Part shown: positions 42,041 through 52,622 of the stretch, one piece after another
How the letters are laid out: each line of letters begins with the position of its first letter
How positions within the stretch are numbered: the first letter of the stretch is position 1
From: Shewanella yunxiaonensis
GTDB taxonomy: Bacteria; Pseudomonadota; Gammaproteobacteria; Enterobacterales; Shewanellaceae
Length of the DNA stretch: 64,000 bases
Direction: 5' to 3'
Assembly (NCBI RefSeq): GCF_018223345.1
Contig: NZ_CP073587.1
Location: 2,143,001-2,207,000, forward strand
Made by a program: the position numbers and the translations under genes
Notes under the pieces: generated by a model
The model's input: only the letters and a program-made list of their open reading frames with translations
Database searches by the model: none
Told to the model about the DNA's origin: nothing

Positions 42041-42068
42041 CTTATAGTTTGGAGCCTGCGGAGTCAAA
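42041..42068 (-). promoter_or_regulatory. Putative promoter of the yceD-rpmF-fab operon
   Basis: On the reverse strand TTTGAC (42068-42063) and TATAAG (42046-42041) are 16 bases apart. Transcription would start about a dozen bases before the yceD ATG, giving a short leader. Confidence 0.5.
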
Positions 42069-42316
42069 GGAAAAATGGTGTTCACGTAAATAAAATCTAC
42101 GTCTATAGCCTTGGCTGCCGCATACTCGAAATTGACGGAGGGAAATTTTACTCAAGCGTTAGCAGCTGTACAAGCAGCACACGCATAAAATAGAAGCAAT
42201 TGGGATAAATTATCGCGATAAATTGATTATTGCCAAGCACTAAGAGAATTGCCGACAATATAGCTGTAGGTTTTTTCTTTTACTCATCTCGCATGGTTAG
42301 TTAAGCAAGGATTATT

Positions 42317-42922
42317 GTGTCTAATTTCTCCAGTCCCATGGCGCGTCAATTAGTGTTGGCGTCCACATCTAGTTTCCGTAAATCCCTGCTGCAAAAACTC
42401 GGATTACCCTTTATCACCTGTGCCCCGGATGTCGACGAAACGCCGTTGCCAGGCGAATCTGCACAAGCGTTAGTGACAAGACTGGCACAGGCAAAAGCCA
42501 CCGCTGGCGGCAAAATGCATCCTGGCTCGCTGAGCATAGGTTCAGATCAAGTGGCGGTGATTGATGGCGACATTATGGGCAAGCCATACACCGAAGCTAA
42601 AGCGTGTGACCAATTAGCACGGGCATCCGGTAAAGCCATTACCTTTTATACCGGGTTAGCACTCTATGATGACGCCACTAAAAATACTGAGGTCATGCTG
42701 GAACCCTTTACCGTGCATTTTCGCCGACTCACTGATCAACAGATTGCTAACTATGTTGCTAGGGAACAACCACTTTATTGCGCCGGTAGTTTTATGTGTG
42801 AAGGCTTAGGGATAGCGTTATTTGAACGCTTAGAAGGAGACGATCCGAACGCCCTGATAGGTTTACCTCTCATTGCCCTAACCCGTCTCTTAGCCAAACA
42901 TGGGATCGATGTGTTGGGATAA
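42317..42922 (+). CDS. Maf-like nucleotide pyrophosphatase (YceF type)
   Basis: A 201-residue Maf/HAM1-fold pyrophosphatase. YceF of E. coli hydrolyses m7GTP, so this is probably a house-cleaning enzyme. [21 protein letters not shown] (read in two parts: [19 protein letters not shown]), SIGSDQV and the active-site Asp are visible. The start is GTG at 42317 after AAGGA. It diverges from yceD, with 290 bases between them. Confidence 0.88.
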   Translation: MSNFSSPMARQLVLASTSSFRKSLLQKLGLPFITCAPDVDETPLPGESAQALVTRLAQAKATAGGKMHPGSLSIGSDQVAVIDGDIMGKPYTEAKACDQLARASGKAITFYTGLALYDDATKNTEVMLEPFTVHFRRLTDQQIANYVAREQPLYCAGSFMCEGLGIALFERLEGDDPNALIGLPLIALTRLLAKHGIDVLG

Positions 42923-42928
42923 ACTCCC

Positions 42929-42953
42929 CCCTACTGTAGTAGCGACAGTAGGG
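42929..42953 (-). terminator. Hairpin at the end of the HAD gene
   Basis: Nine-base perfect arms around a seven-base loop lie between the convergent maf and HAD genes and overlap the HAD stop. No clear T run follows on either strand, so termination is uncertain. Confidence 0.4.
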
Positions 42954-43578
42954 CTAATGGTTCGTTAATGATGCCTTTGGGATTTTGAGTTCGCAGCTTT
43001 TCACGAGTGTGGGCACCATAACTCACCCCAATCGCGGCCACCCCGGCGGCATTTGCCATCTGCAGATCCAGCACCGAATCGCCTATCATCAGTGCCCGTG
43101 AAGCTGGAATGCCGGAATGTGACAGGAGTTGTTGCAGCATATCTGGATGGGGCTTACTGTGGGCTTCATCGGCACAGCGACTGTACGCAAAAAACTGATC
43201 CAATCCCGTCTGTTGCAGTGAACGATTGAGCCCCGGACGGGATTTGCCAGTCGCCACCGCCAACTGATAGTTCTGCTGCTGCAACGTACTAAGCAACTCA
43301 GTAATCCCTGCATATAAAGGTGTCGCAACATGCGCTTGCCGATGATAGTTGTCACGATAACTCTGCTGCAACAGCGCATATTCTGGCGCGGGTCGGTCCG
43401 GAAATAGTGTTTGCATCGCCTGATCCAGTGACATACCGATGATATCCCGCAATGCTGACTCAGGTGGTTCAATTAGTCCCAGGTCACTGGCAACGTGACG
43501 CAAGCAGGCCAAGATGCGACCTATGGAATCCATCAGCGTGCCATCCCAGTCAAAAACAATCAGATCGTAGTGCTTCAT
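42931..43578 (-). CDS. HAD-superfamily phosphatase (phosphoglycolate-phosphatase-like)
   Basis: A 215-residue HAD subfamily IA hydrolase. The motifs are VFDWDGTLMDS (nucleophile Asp), VATGKSRPG (motif II), Lys in AHSKPHPDML and GDSVLDLQMA (motif IV). The substrate is not clear; homologs beside rluC are often called phosphoglycolate phosphatase or pyrimidine 5'-nucleotidase. It follows rluC by 31 bases on the same strand. A hairpin (CCCTACTGT/ACAGTAGGG, 42929-42953) overlaps its last codons. Confidence 0.88.
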   Translation of the reverse strand: MKHYDLIVFDWDGTLMDSIGRILACLRHVASDLGLIEPPESALRDIIGMSLDQAMQTLFPDRPAPEYALLQQSYRDNYHRQAHVATPLYAGITELLSTLQQQNYQLAVATGKSRPGLNRSLQQTGLDQFFAYSRCADEAHSKPHPDMLQQLLSHSGIPASRALMIGDSVLDLQMANAAGVAAIGVSYGAHTREKLRTQNPKGIINEPLALLSLLQ

Positions 43579-43609
43579 TTATACCACTTGGTAAATCTTG
43601 GACGGAAAA

Positions 43610-44572
43610 TCAAACCTTGGTGAGTTTATCCAGTAATACCTGTAATTCAGCGTCCAGCGGCGCCTGAACTTCCATTACCACCTCAGTTTCTGGATGAATA
43701 AACCGTAATTGTGCTGCGTGCAGAAATAACCGGTTCAGTCCAAGCGCTCGCATACTGTCATCGAATTTCTGCTCACTGTATTTTTCATCACAGGCAATCG
43801 GATGCCCTACGTACTGACAATGCACGCGGATCTGGTGGGTGCGTCCAGTCACAGGACTTGCCTTGATAAGCGTTGTCCCGTCATAACGCTGCATAATTCT
43901 GAAATGGGTTTCTGAAGGCTTACCTTCACTGTTCACTCTGACAATCCGTTCCCCTGATGGTAGGGTGATTTTCAGTAGCGGCGCTTTAATTATCCGGTCA
44001 TGACTCTGCCAGTCGCCACGGACTAGTGCCAGATAGTCCTTTTGCATCTGTTTGTTACGTAGCTGATCATGCATGTGACGTAATGCACTACGCTTTTTTG
44101 CTACCAACAACACACCGGAGGTTTCCTTATCCAGTCGATGTACCAGCTCCAAAAACTTCTGTTGTGGCCGCAACGATCTTAAGGCTTCAATGACCCCGTA
44201 ATCGACGCCACTACCACCATGCACTGCAATGCCCGCAGGCTTATTCAGCACCAGAATGTGTTTGTCTTCAAAAAGAATACGCTCTTCCAGTTGCGATACA
44301 CGATGCAGATTGGCCGACGGGGCCTGACGTGGATTGTCTTCACTCACTCTGACGGGAGGAATACGCACTTCATCACCGATATTCAATTTGAATTCAGGCT
44401 TAATACGCTTTTTATTAACACGCACTTCGCCCTTACGGACGATGCGATAAATCATGCTCTTGGGAACGCCTTTGAGCTTAGATAACAGAAAATTGTCAAC
44501 GCGTTGGCCGGCGTTGTCTTCATCTATTGTGAGCAGTTGTACCTGCCTGGCGATGGATTCTTGATTATTCAT
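43610..44572 (-). CDS. rluC: 23S rRNA pseudouridine synthase RluC
   Basis: RluC modifies U955, U2504 and U2580 of 23S rRNA in E. coli. The 320-residue protein has an N-terminal S4 domain (about 16-80, with GEVRVNKKRIKP) and the catalytic HRLDKETSGVLLVAK with the Asp nucleophile. It is divergent from rne, as in E. coli. Confidence 0.95.
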   Translation of the reverse strand: MNNQESIARQVQLLTIDEDNAGQRVDNFLLSKLKGVPKSMIYRIVRKGEVRVNKKRIKPEFKLNIGDEVRIPPVRVSEDNPRQAPSANLHRVSQLEERILFEDKHILVLNKPAGIAVHGGSGVDYGVIEALRSLRPQQKFLELVHRLDKETSGVLLVAKKRSALRHMHDQLRNKQMQKDYLALVRGDWQSHDRIIKAPLLKITLPSGERIVRVNSEGKPSETHFRIMQRYDGTTLIKASPVTGRTHQIRVHCQYVGHPIACDEKYSEQKFDDSMRALGLNRLFLHAAQLRFIHPETEVVMEVQAPLDAELQVLLDKLTKV

Positions 44573-45160
44573 AACACTTACAAGAGAAAAGAAAGCGCCT
44601 CATTGTACATGATGTCCCGCTATTTGATTGCTCTAATTTTTCATTTCGGCTATATTTCAGCAGCGAACAGTCGGTTAGAACGCCTTTGGGGCTGACCGGA
44701 CAACTGTTCACTTTCTGGTCAAACAGAAGTTAACCTTACAAATTTTGGTAGCATCTCATTGATTTGCAGGCTGTTGTTAAAAGCAAATTACGTTTAATGG
44801 CGCTTTTACAGTCAAACCAACATAGAACAAGTATTTTTGGTTTTCTTCAGACAAATACCAGGCCGTTTTAAAGAATTTTATTATTAACCAGTTATCAAAC
44901 GACTACGTGCGAAATTGGCATTACTGGAAAGAATTTAAAGAATTTATGGGGTTGGTTGACGTTTTACAACGAATTCCTTGTTTTTGTAATCATTGAAAAA
45001 TAAGCCATAAATAGGATGCGACACGCAGTGACTGCGTCTAACAGCAATGCGCACCTGCCCGCCTGGGACCCCGCCGTGAGGCACTGGTAATATCGACCCA
45101 AGGCCCGTAATGCAGCGACAACGTGATGTTTGATGACCCATTGAGAAGAATGACGTCATC
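44573..45160 (+). promoter_or_regulatory. Long leader and promoter region of rne
   Basis: This 588-base gap between rluC and rne has no gene. In E. coli the rne 5' UTR (about 360 nt) folds into hairpins through which RNase E controls its own mRNA. Here a strong hairpin ACGCAG/CTGCGT lies at 45023-45037, and GC-rich sequence with GCCT and AGGC arms follows at about 45062-45083. The position and length fit the same autoregulation, but the exact fold was not computed. Confidence 0.55.
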
Positions 45161-48100
45161 ATGAAAAGGATGCTAATTAATGCAACTCAGTCAGAAGAGT
45201 TGCGCGTTGCCTTAGTGGATGGGCAGCAACTGTATGATTTAGATATAGAAAGTCCAGGCCACGAACAGAAAAAAGCCAATATTTACAAAGGTAAAATTAC
45301 CCGCGTAGAACCCTCTCTGGAAGCTGCATTCGTTGACTACGGTGCTGAGCGCCATGGCTTCCTGCCACTCAAAGAAATTGGTCGTGAATACTTCCCAAAA
45401 GGTTATTCCTTTCAGGGACGCCCAAGTATTAAAGAAGTGGTCAGTGAAGGTCAGGAAGTTATTGTCCAGATCGATAAAGAAGAACGTGGTAATAAAGGTG
45501 CTGCACTAACCACTTTCATCAGTCTTGCCGGTTCCTATCTGGTACTGATGCCTAACAATCCTCGTGCTGGTGGCATCTCTCGCCGTATTGAGGGTGACGA
45601 GCGCACAGAACTGAAAGAAGCGATGTCAGAGCTTGACGTACCAAACGGTATGGGCCTGATCGTGCGTACGGCTGGTGTAGGAAAAGCGGCTACCGAATTG
45701 CAATGGGACCTCAAAATTCTGTTGCAACATTGGACCGCAATTCAGGATGCAGCAGCCAGTCGCCCGGCGCCATTTCTTATCCATCAGGAAAGTAATGTTA
45801 TCGTCCGTGCTATCCGCGATTATCTGCGTCGAGAAGTCGGTGAAATCCTTATCGACCATCCAAAAGTATTCGAACGCGCCAAAGAACACGTAGCGTTGGT
45901 TCGCCCGGATTTTGTCGAACGCGTAAAACTTTATAAAGCCGAAGTACCACTGTTCACGCATTACCAGATTGAATCGCAGATTGAATCTGCGTTCCAGCGT
46001 GAAGTACGTTTGCCATCCGGTGGCTCTATCGTTATCGATCCAACGGAAGCGCTGACCTCTATTGATATCAACTCTGCCCGAGCAACTAAAGGCGGTGATA
46101 TTGAAGAGACAGCCCTGAACACCAACCTGGAAGCTGCTGACGAAATTGCGCGCCAATTGCGCCTGCGTGACCTCGGCGGTCTGATTGTAATCGACTTCAT
46201 CGACATGACACCGGTACGTCATCAACGTGAAGTAGAAAATCGTTTGCGCGATGCGGTACAAACTGACCGTGCCCGTATCCAATTAGCCCGCATCAGCCGT
46301 TTCGGTTTGATGGAAATGTCTCGTCAACGTCTGCGTCCATCACTGGAAGAGTCTGCCGCGCATATCTGTCCTCGCTGTCATGGTCAGGGAACCGTTCGCG
46401 GTACTGAATCACTGGCGTTGTCTATTTTGCGGCTGATTGAAGAAGAAGCAATTAAAGATAACACCACACAGATTGAAGCGATTGTGCCGGTTGATGTTGC
46501 GGCATTTTTGTTGAACGAGAAACGTAAAGCCATTCGTATCACTGAAGAGCGGCACGATGTTGAAGTCTATATCATCCCAGATCCGCATATGACCACCCCC
46601 GATTATCGGGTAGTGCGTCATCGCGATGATGATGAAATTGATGAAGCTAGCTATAAACGCGCAGAAGTACCGCAATCACAATTGTACGAGCCGCGTAAAC
46701 TAGAACGCGCTGCAGCAGCACAACCAGTGTTGAGCGGTTTTGCGACACCGGCAGCACCAGTCGTTCAATCTGCCCCTGTCAAGGCAAGTCCAGTTAAAGC
46801 GGAGAAACCTTCCGTTGAAGCTAAACCCGGATTGCTTAGCAAGCTATTTAAGGCACTGGCCGCGATGTTCTCTTCTGCTGAATCTGCTGAAGAAAAAAGT
46901 GCAGCCGCTAAGCCTCAGACAGACAAGGGTGCTAGCGGTAATAAACGTCGTCCACCACGCAATAATGATCGTAATGCCGACCGCAACAACCGTCGTCGCA
47001 AACCAGCTATCGATAAAGATAATGATGCAGAAACCACTGCAGTAACGGCCGCTGCGGATGACAGTAAAAATGAAAAGTCATCTCGTAAGCGTACGCCAAG
47101 AAATGCTCGTAACGCTGAAAAGGCGGAAAGCAATAAGAGCAAAAACGTTAGTGAAAAAGACACTACGAGTCAGGCTAGTTCTGCCACACCTGAAAGTGTT
47201 GAAGAACCTAAACAGGAAGTTGTTCGTGAACGCCGTCAGCGTCGCGACCTGCGCCGCAAAGTACGCATAGAAAAGCAGCCTGGCGATGAGATCGCAGCCA
47301 GTAACGATGTTGTTGAAGCGAAAGCAGATAACGTGCCGGTACCAGAAGAAAAGCCAACTCGCCGCCCACGGAAACAGGAACCTAAGACTGAGAAAGTCGA
47401 AGTGGCTGACACAGAAACAGCTGACGTTACTGCCGTAACCGAGATTGCAGCAGCAACTTCAGTGTCTGAAAAGCCGGTACAGGTTGAGCTAGATACTGCA
47501 GCAACTGACGTAACAAACACTGAGGTTAATGAAGCTGAAACCACAGAAACTGAAGCTGCTGATGCTGAAACTAATGGTAAACGTGATGGCCAACGTCGGA
47601 GTCGTCGCAGCCCGCGTCATTTGCGTGCAGCTGGGCAACGTCGCCGCCGCGATGAACAGCAGAAAGAGCCTGCTGCCGATGAAGCCGCAATTACTTCGGC
47701 CGAAACCGTTGCTGAAGTTGCTGAACCTGCTGAGACTGAACCCGCACAGCAACAAATTGCTCTGGCACTTGACGAGCAGACCACCACTACTAGTGCCACA
47801 GTTGCGGCAAACGTTGGCGAAGTCACTCCAGCAGTGACAGTAGCCACTAGTGCTCATGAAGTGGTAGCAGAAGCGCCTCAATCTCAGACTGAAGTAGTGA
47901 CAGAAAAAGTTGTTGAAACTGTTGAAGCTACTAACGTTTCCGCGGCCACTCCTGCCGCTGCAGAGCCAGTCGTAGCCGCGCAAAATGAAACCGAGTTGGA
48001 AATCGCAGCCGAAGTCATCGAAACGCCCAAGGCTGTAGACGTAGCTGTTAACGCTGATACCGAAGCGCTCTCTAGCACCGCAACTGCTGCTGTAGCCGGT

Positions 48101-48529
48101 GCGGTTGTCGAGACTCAACCGGTAGTTGAAAATGTCACAACTGAAGCCACCGCTGCAAAAGACTTGGCGGAAGTTGAACCTGCCATCGTCGCCGAGGAAT
48201 CTCAACTGACCGAAGCCGCTGCCGTAGTGCATGCCAATAGCGCGGCCTCAGCGCCTATGTCGAAACCTAGTGCCGTAGTACCTAAGGCCGTGAAGGTTGC
48301 CGTGCAAGCTGAAACCGAAGCACCTGCTGCAGTGGTAGCTGAACCTATTAAGGCGCCGGTAAGTCGCTTCAGTGCTATGGTTGGCTCCAGCATGTCCAAG
48401 CCGCAAGTTGAAGCTAGAGCCAAGGTTGACGTACCTCACGGCCATGAATATCAGGCCGAAGAGACACCGGTAGCGCCAAAGCACAGCTTTGGCAATGCCG
48501 CGACATCAGATATGGCAAAGCCTGAATAA
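45161..48529 (+). CDS. rne: Ribonuclease E
   Basis: RNase E is the essential endonuclease for mRNA decay and rRNA/tRNA maturation and the scaffold of the degradosome. The 1122-residue protein has the S1 domain (about 39-119), the DNase-I-like domain with catalytic Asp in TSIDINSA (about 303) and in VIDFIDM (about 346), and the zinc link CPRCHGQG (about 404). The C-terminal half is disordered. It has an amphipathic membrane-binding segment [16 protein letters not shown] near residue 555, Arg-rich RNA-binding stretches ([15 protein letters not shown]), and a long tail rich in Ala, Glu, Val and Thr. Confidence 0.97.
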   Translation: MKRMLINATQSEELRVALVDGQQLYDLDIESPGHEQKKANIYKGKITRVEPSLEAAFVDYGAERHGFLPLKEIGREYFPKGYSFQGRPSIKEVVSEGQEVIVQIDKEERGNKGAALTTFISLAGSYLVLMPNNPRAGGISRRIEGDERTELKEAMSELDVPNGMGLIVRTAGVGKAATELQWDLKILLQHWTAIQDAAASRPAPFLIHQESNVIVRAIRDYLRREVGEILIDHPKVFERAKEHVALVRPDFVERVKLYKAEVPLFTHYQIESQIESAFQREVRLPSGGSIVIDPTEALTSIDINSARATKGGDIEETALNTNLEAADEIARQLRLRDLGGLIVIDFIDMTPVRHQREVENRLRDAVQTDRARIQLARISRFGLMEMSRQRLRPSLEESAAHICPRCHGQGTVRGTESLALSILRLIEEEAIKDNTTQIEAIVPVDVAAFLLNEKRKAIRITEERHDVEVYIIPDPHMTTPDYRVVRHRDDDEIDEASYKRAEVPQSQLYEPRKLERAAAAQPVLSGFATPAAPVVQSAPVKASPVKAEKPSVEAKPGLLSKLFKALAAMFSSAESAEEKSAAAKPQTDKGASGNKRRPPRNNDRNADRNNRRRKPAIDKDNDAETTAVTAAADDSKNEKSSRKRTPRNARNAEKAESNKSKNVSEKDTTSQASSATPESVEEPKQEVVRERRQRRDLRRKVRIEKQPGDEIAASNDVVEAKADNVPVPEEKPTRRPRKQEPKTEKVEVADTETADVTAVTEIAAATSVSEKPVQVELDTAATDVTNTEVNEAETTETEAADAETNGKRDGQRRSRRSPRHLRAAGQRRRRDEQQKEPAADEAAITSAETVAEVAEPAETEPAQQQIALALDEQTTTTSATVAANVGEVTPAVTVATSAHEVVAEAPQSQTEVVTEKVVETVEATNVSAATPAAAEPVVAAQNETELEIAAEVIETPKAVDVAVNADTEALSSTATAAVAGAVVETQPVVENVTTEATAAKDLAEVEPAIVAEESQLTEAAAVVHANSAASAPMSKPSAVVPKAVKVAVQAETEAPAAVVAEPIKAPVSRFSAMVGSSMSKPQVEARAKVDVPHGHEYQAEETPVAPKHSFGNAATSDMAKPE

Positions 48530-48547
48530 AATAGCGGGTTACGAGAT

Positions 48548-48580
48548 AAAGCCATGCCTTAGTGCATGGCTTTTCTTTTT
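48548..48580 (+). terminator. Terminator after rne
   Basis: GCCATGC pairs with GCATGGC around six bases, with AAA before and TTTTCTTTTT after, about 20 bases past the rne stop. Confidence 0.85.
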
Positions 48581-48662
48581 GATGTTTCTCACACTTTTTC
48601 CGGCTGCAGTTCTCTGTTAGTATGCGCGGCTTTGCTTTTAAGTGACGAGGAATCCCCGCCAC

Positions 48663-50219
48663 ATGTTTGATCTTATCCGCCACCAGCACGGTAGTCACCG
48701 TGCAGATGTCCTTTCGGGATTAACTGTTGCACTCGCATTAGTCCCAGAAGCGGTCGCCTTTGCTTTTGTCGCCCATGTCGCGCCCATGGTGGGTCTATAT
48801 GCGGCGTTTATCATGGGCCTAGTCACCGCGGTTATCGGTGGCCGGCCCGGCATGATTTCCGGGGCTACAGGCGCAATGGCTGTGGTGATGACAGCCTTGG
48901 TTGAAAGTCATGGAATACAGTACCTGTTTGCCGCGGTCATCCTAGCTGGATTATTGCAGATTAGCGCCGGGATCTTACGCCTAGGAAAATTTATCCGCAT
49001 CGTACCAACGCCGGTGATGATCGGTTTTGTGAATGGACTGGCGATTGTAATATTTCTGGCGCAGCTCGGACAATTTCAAACCAAAGGTGCAGACGGTCAT
49101 ATGCACTGGATATCGCAACCAGCACTGCTGTTGATGCTGGGGCTGGTATTGCTCACGATGGCAATTATTCATTTTCTGCCTAAGCTCACCACCGCAGTGC
49201 CATCATCATTAGTGGCTATTCTGGTTGTAACGGCACTGGTCGCAGGCCTGAATTTGGATACGCGTACCGTTGTCGATTACCTGCAAAACATGAGTGGTGA
49301 TGCCACTGCTACCATCGCCGGAACGCTGCCTTCGTTTGCCATTCCCATGGTGCCGCTTAATTGGAACACACTCTACGTCATTCTGCCCTATTCCGGCATT
49401 TTGGCCGCTGTCGGCCTAATTGAATCGCTGTTAACGCTCACGGTTGTTGATGAAATGACGCAAACTCGCGGCCAGGGCAATCGTGAATGTATCGGCCAAG
49501 GGACCGGAAATCTTATCAGCGGTTTCTTTGGTGCTATGGGTGGCTGCGCCATGATCGGCCAGTCGATGATCAATATCAATTCCGGCGGGCGTGGCCGATT
49601 ATCTGGTATCACTGCTGCCATTACTCTGCTGTGTTTTATCCTGTTTGCCGCTAACTTTATCGAGATGATCCCGCTGGCAGCATTAGTGGGCGTGATGTTC
49701 ATGGTGGTTCTCGGAACATTCGAGTGGGCAAGTTTCAAGATGATGCGCAAAGTGCCAAAGACCGATGCGTTTGTGATCGTGTTGGTGACTGTGGTAACCG
49801 TGTTTACCGATCTGGCCATCGCGGTATTTGTTGGGGTCATAGTATCGGCACTGGTATTTGCCTGGGAACACGCAAAACACATTCACGCCCATCGCACAGA
49901 AACCCATGAAGGCAGAACTTGTTATCAACTCAAAGGCCCATTGTTTTTCGGTTCCACCGCTTCCTTTTTAGACCTGTTTGACGCCAATGCGGATCAAGAT
50001 GAAGTAGTGATCGATTTCCGCGATTCTCGGGTTTGCGATCATTCCGCGCTGGAAGCCATCGATACCTTGGCTGAACGCTATCTCAAACTGGGCAAGCGAC
50101 TGCATCTGCAACACCTGTCTGAAGACTGCAAAAAGCTGTTGCAGCAAGCTGGCGACATGGTAGAAGTGGACCTGCTAACCGACCCGAAATACCGTGTAGC
50201 AGACGATCAGCTAGCCTGA
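48663..50219 (+). CDS. SulP-family anion transporter with STAS domain
   Basis: A 518-residue membrane protein with 10-12 hydrophobic segments and a C-terminal STAS domain (about 430-510, with [19 protein letters not shown]). The SulP group moves sulfate, bicarbonate or dicarboxylates; the ion cannot be told here. [16 protein letters not shown] sequence ([12 protein letters not shown]) and [19 protein letters not shown] are family motifs. The start is the ATG at 48663 with GAGGA upstream; the earlier GTG at 48642 overlaps that site. Confidence 0.9.
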   Translation: MFDLIRHQHGSHRADVLSGLTVALALVPEAVAFAFVAHVAPMVGLYAAFIMGLVTAVIGGRPGMISGATGAMAVVMTALVESHGIQYLFAAVILAGLLQISAGILRLGKFIRIVPTPVMIGFVNGLAIVIFLAQLGQFQTKGADGHMHWISQPALLLMLGLVLLTMAIIHFLPKLTTAVPSSLVAILVVTALVAGLNLDTRTVVDYLQNMSGDATATIAGTLPSFAIPMVPLNWNTLYVILPYSGILAAVGLIESLLTLTVVDEMTQTRGQGNRECIGQGTGNLISGFFGAMGGCAMIGQSMININSGGRGRLSGITAAITLLCFILFAANFIEMIPLAALVGVMFMVVLGTFEWASFKMMRKVPKTDAFVIVLVTVVTVFTDLAIAVFVGVIVSALVFAWEHAKHIHAHRTETHEGRTCYQLKGPLFFGSTASFLDLFDANADQDEVVIDFRDSRVCDHSALEAIDTLAERYLKLGKRLHLQHLSEDCKKLLQQAGDMVEVDLLTDPKYRVADDQLA

Positions 50220-50236
50220 GACTCCAACAGACAAAT

Positions 50237-50256
50237 CAGGGGACAAATGTCCCCTG
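50237..50256 (+). terminator. Hairpin after the SulP gene
   Basis: A perfect 8-bp stem CAGGGGAC/GTCCCCTG with an AAAT loop lies between the convergent SulP and msrBA genes. No adjacent T run is seen, so it is only a probable terminator. Confidence 0.5.
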
Positions 50257-50280
50257 CTAACAAATGCCTCTTTTCCAGTA

Positions 50281-51195
50281 TTATTTTTGCCAGTCGGCAA
50301 AATAGTGACGGATTTTTTCCAGTTTCGGCCCGATCACCAGGGCACAGTATGGTTGCTGCTGGTGCCCGGCATAGTAGTCTAAGTGTTCCGCCTCTGCCGG
50401 ATAAAATGTCTGATAAGCGCTGAGTTCAGTGACAATACCCGTTGAATATTCGCCACTTTGCGACAGCGCTTTGATAAAGGCATCTGCCGTGGCAATTTGC
50501 TGTTCATCATGAGCAAAAATTACCGAGCGATACTGGCTACCCACATCATTCCCCTGCCGATTCAGCGTAGTCGGATCATGGGCAGCAAAAAACACCTCCA
50601 ACAACTGCTGATAGCTGATCTGCGCAGGGTCATAAACTATTTGTACGACTTCAGCATGCCCGGTATCACCGTTGCACACGCGGCGATAATGCGCCGTGCT
50701 TTCTTCGCCGCCCGCATAGCCCGGCGTCACCTGCAACACACCTTGCAGCGATTTAAACACGGCTTCAGTGCACCAGAAACAACCGCCTCCAAAAGTTGCC
50801 AATGCGGTTGTGGGGGCAACATCTTCTTTCGCATCCGTCGCTTCAAACACCATAGATACCGAATTGACACAGTGCCGCAGGTCCTTCGGCGTCAGATTTT
50901 CACCGACAAAGACGTGCCCAAGATGACCGCCACAATTCGCACACAGGATTTCGGTACGTTGGCCATCGGCGTCAGTTTTTCTGGCAACTGCGCCGGGGAT
51001 CTCATCGTCAAACGCCGGCCAGCCACAGTGCGCCTGAAATTTGTGTTCTGACAGATACAAAGGTGCACCACATTTACGACACAGATAGCGCCCGTGTGCG
51101 GTGTGATGATAGAACTGACCGCTAAAAGGCCGCTCAGTGCCCTTTCCTTCAATGACGTGACGTTCAAAGTCATCTAATGGTGGCATGGTCTTCAT
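50281..51195 (-). CDS. Bifunctional methionine sulfoxide reductase MsrB-MsrA
   Basis: A 304-residue fusion that reduces both forms of methionine sulfoxide. The N-terminal MsrB domain (about 1-120) has zinc pairs CRKCG and CANCG and the catalytic Cys in RHCVNSVSM, a small variation of the usual RYC(I/V)NSAS. The C-terminal MsrA domain (about 130-300) starts with GGGCFWCTEAVFK, the catalytic Cys motif. An AGGAG site precedes the ATG. No signal peptide is present, so it acts in the cytoplasm. A CRP-like site lies 72 bases upstream. Confidence 0.95.
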   Translation of the reverse strand: MKTMPPLDDFERHVIEGKGTERPFSGQFYHHTAHGRYLCRKCGAPLYLSEHKFQAHCGWPAFDDEIPGAVARKTDADGQRTEILCANCGGHLGHVFVGENLTPKDLRHCVNSVSMVFEATDAKEDVAPTTALATFGGGCFWCTEAVFKSLQGVLQVTPGYAGGEESTAHYRRVCNGDTGHAEVVQIVYDPAQISYQQLLEVFFAAHDPTTLNRQGNDVGSQYRSVIFAHDEQQIATADAFIKALSQSGEYSTGIVTELSAYQTFYPAEAEHLDYYAGHQQQPYCALVIGPKLEKIRHYFADWQK

Positions 51196-51266
51196 GAGAT
51201 TACTCCTGCGTTAGTCGGCGCCTTGGTTACTGCTGCGCTGAAGGCGCCCAGTTGTGGCGTCCACCT

Positions 51267-51282
51267 TGTGATCGCGATCACT
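51267..51282. promoter_or_regulatory. Near-consensus CRP binding site between msrBA and the oxygenase gene
   Basis: TGTGA-TCGCGA-TCACT differs from the CRP core TGTGA-N6-TCACA only at the last base; the inner 14 bases are a perfect palindrome. It is 72 bases before msrBA and 144 before the divergent oxygenase gene, so it could control either. Confidence 0.6.
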
Positions 51283-51425
51283 TTACGTTGCTGCCATTAC
51301 AACATCAAGGTAGACTTGCGACCGAATGAATGCCGGACTAAAACTTCAACAATAATCAGTCATCGGTACCTCTGACCCGCCAGGTACACCGGCACGCAAC
51401 TTTAGCTGACACACGCAGGGTAAAC

Positions 51426-52265
51426 ATGAAATTAGAAACCATCGATTTTCGTGCAGCAGATGCACCACAGCGTTTTGTTGAATCATTACGCCACACCGGT
51501 TTTGGTGTGCTCAGTCATCACCCGATTCCACAACAGCTGGTGCAGCAGATTTATCAGCAGTGGCAGAGTTTTTTCATCACTGATGCCAAAGAGCAATATC
51601 TGTTTAATCCTGCTACGCAGGACGGCTTCTTCCCATCACGAGTGTCAGAAACCGCCAAAGGCTATAGCGTTAAGGATATTAAAGAGTACTTCCATGTATA
51701 TCCCTGGGGGCAGATCCCGCCGCAGCTGAAAACCGATATTCTGGATTATTACCAGCAGGCCAACAGCTTCGCCGCCGAGCTGTTAGATTGGGTTGAACGT
51801 TATTCGCCGGCTGAGGTTGCAGCTAACTACCGTGAACCGCTGTCTCAGATGATCAAGGATAGTCAGAAAACCTTGTTGAGGATCCTGCATTATCCGCCGA
51901 TGACCGGCCATGAAGCGCCTGGCGCTATCCGCGCAGCTGCCCACGAAGATATCAACCTGCTGACGGTGTTGCCTGCCGCAAACGAACCCGGACTGCAGGT
52001 AAAATCACGTGAAGGTGAATGGCTTGATGTGCCCAGTGATTTTGGCAGTATCATTATCAATATCGGTGATATGTTACAGGAAGCTTCCGCTGGCTACTTT
52101 CCGTCCACCACGCACAGAGTGGTTAATCCTGAAGGTGCCGACATGGCCAAGTCACGAATTTCCCTGCCGCTATTCCTGCACCCGAGACCAGACGTGGTGC
52201 TGTCCGACCGTTACACTGCTGACAGTTATCTGATGGAACGCCTGCGAGAACTTGGTGTTATCTGA
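51426..52265 (+). CDS. 2-oxoglutarate/Fe(II) oxygenase, isopenicillin N synthase family
   Basis: A 279-residue oxygenase of the IPNS-like group. The iron ligands are H173 and D175 in AAHEDINLLT and H230 in STTHRVVNP; R244 and S246 (SRISLPLF) bind 2-oxoglutarate. The N-terminal DIOX_N-like region (about 1-110) is present. The substrate is unknown: bacterial members of this group act on many small molecules. An AGGG site precedes the ATG. It stands alone between msrBA and the nhaC leader. Confidence 0.85.
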   Translation: MKLETIDFRAADAPQRFVESLRHTGFGVLSHHPIPQQLVQQIYQQWQSFFITDAKEQYLFNPATQDGFFPSRVSETAKGYSVKDIKEYFHVYPWGQIPPQLKTDILDYYQQANSFAAELLDWVERYSPAEVAANYREPLSQMIKDSQKTLLRILHYPPMTGHEAPGAIRAAAHEDINLLTVLPAANEPGLQVKSREGEWLDVPSDFGSIIINIGDMLQEASAGYFPSTTHRVVNPEGADMAKSRISLPLFLHPRPDVVLSDRYTADSYLMERLRELGVI

Positions 52266-52622
52266 CCTTTTTCGTTCTGAATTCTACTGCGGCCGAGTTC
52301 GTTAGCTCAGGCCGCAATATTCCTCTGCGCTATTTCTATCACCTATGATGGTGACATTCCTGAATCGCCCTTTAGCCTAAGGTGTTCAACGGTAACTCGG
52401 GGTTGTCAGTACTGAGTGATACATTAACGAAATTGAAATTTTGCGATGTGGTTTCTGTGGTTTACGCATTTGCTGAGCCGCATTTTTCACCGTTTCTTGC
52501 GCAAAAATGGTGATGTCATTTCCGCCGTGGTAAATCTGTTGTTCCGCGAGTTTTGTCAGCGACATCAGGTAACGTGGTTGTGCCGACAACGTTTTCCGTT
52601 AATGTCTTACAAGGAAATTATC
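52266..52622 (+). promoter_or_regulatory. Long, hairpin-rich region before nhaC
   Basis: This 357-base gap contains a GC-rich hairpin (TGCGGCC/GGCCGCA, 52288-52316) that may terminate the oxygenase gene, then a smaller TCACC/GGTGA hairpin (about 52339-52355). The nhaC frame is open from an ATG at 52446, but that N-terminal extension has no family similarity. A structured leader or riboswitch is possible; none was recognised. Confidence 0.45.

Noticed and set aside
47489..48232. Open frame of 247 codons antisense to rne, and others such as 45626-46282
   Set aside because: They lie opposite the rne coding region, where biased codon use opens frames on the other strand; composition is unlike a real protein and no ribosome-binding site or family match is seen.
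52446..52622. N-terminal extension of NhaC from the ATG at 52446
   Set aside because: The extra 59 residues are unlike the family, and the GTG at 52623 has a well-spaced AAGGAA.
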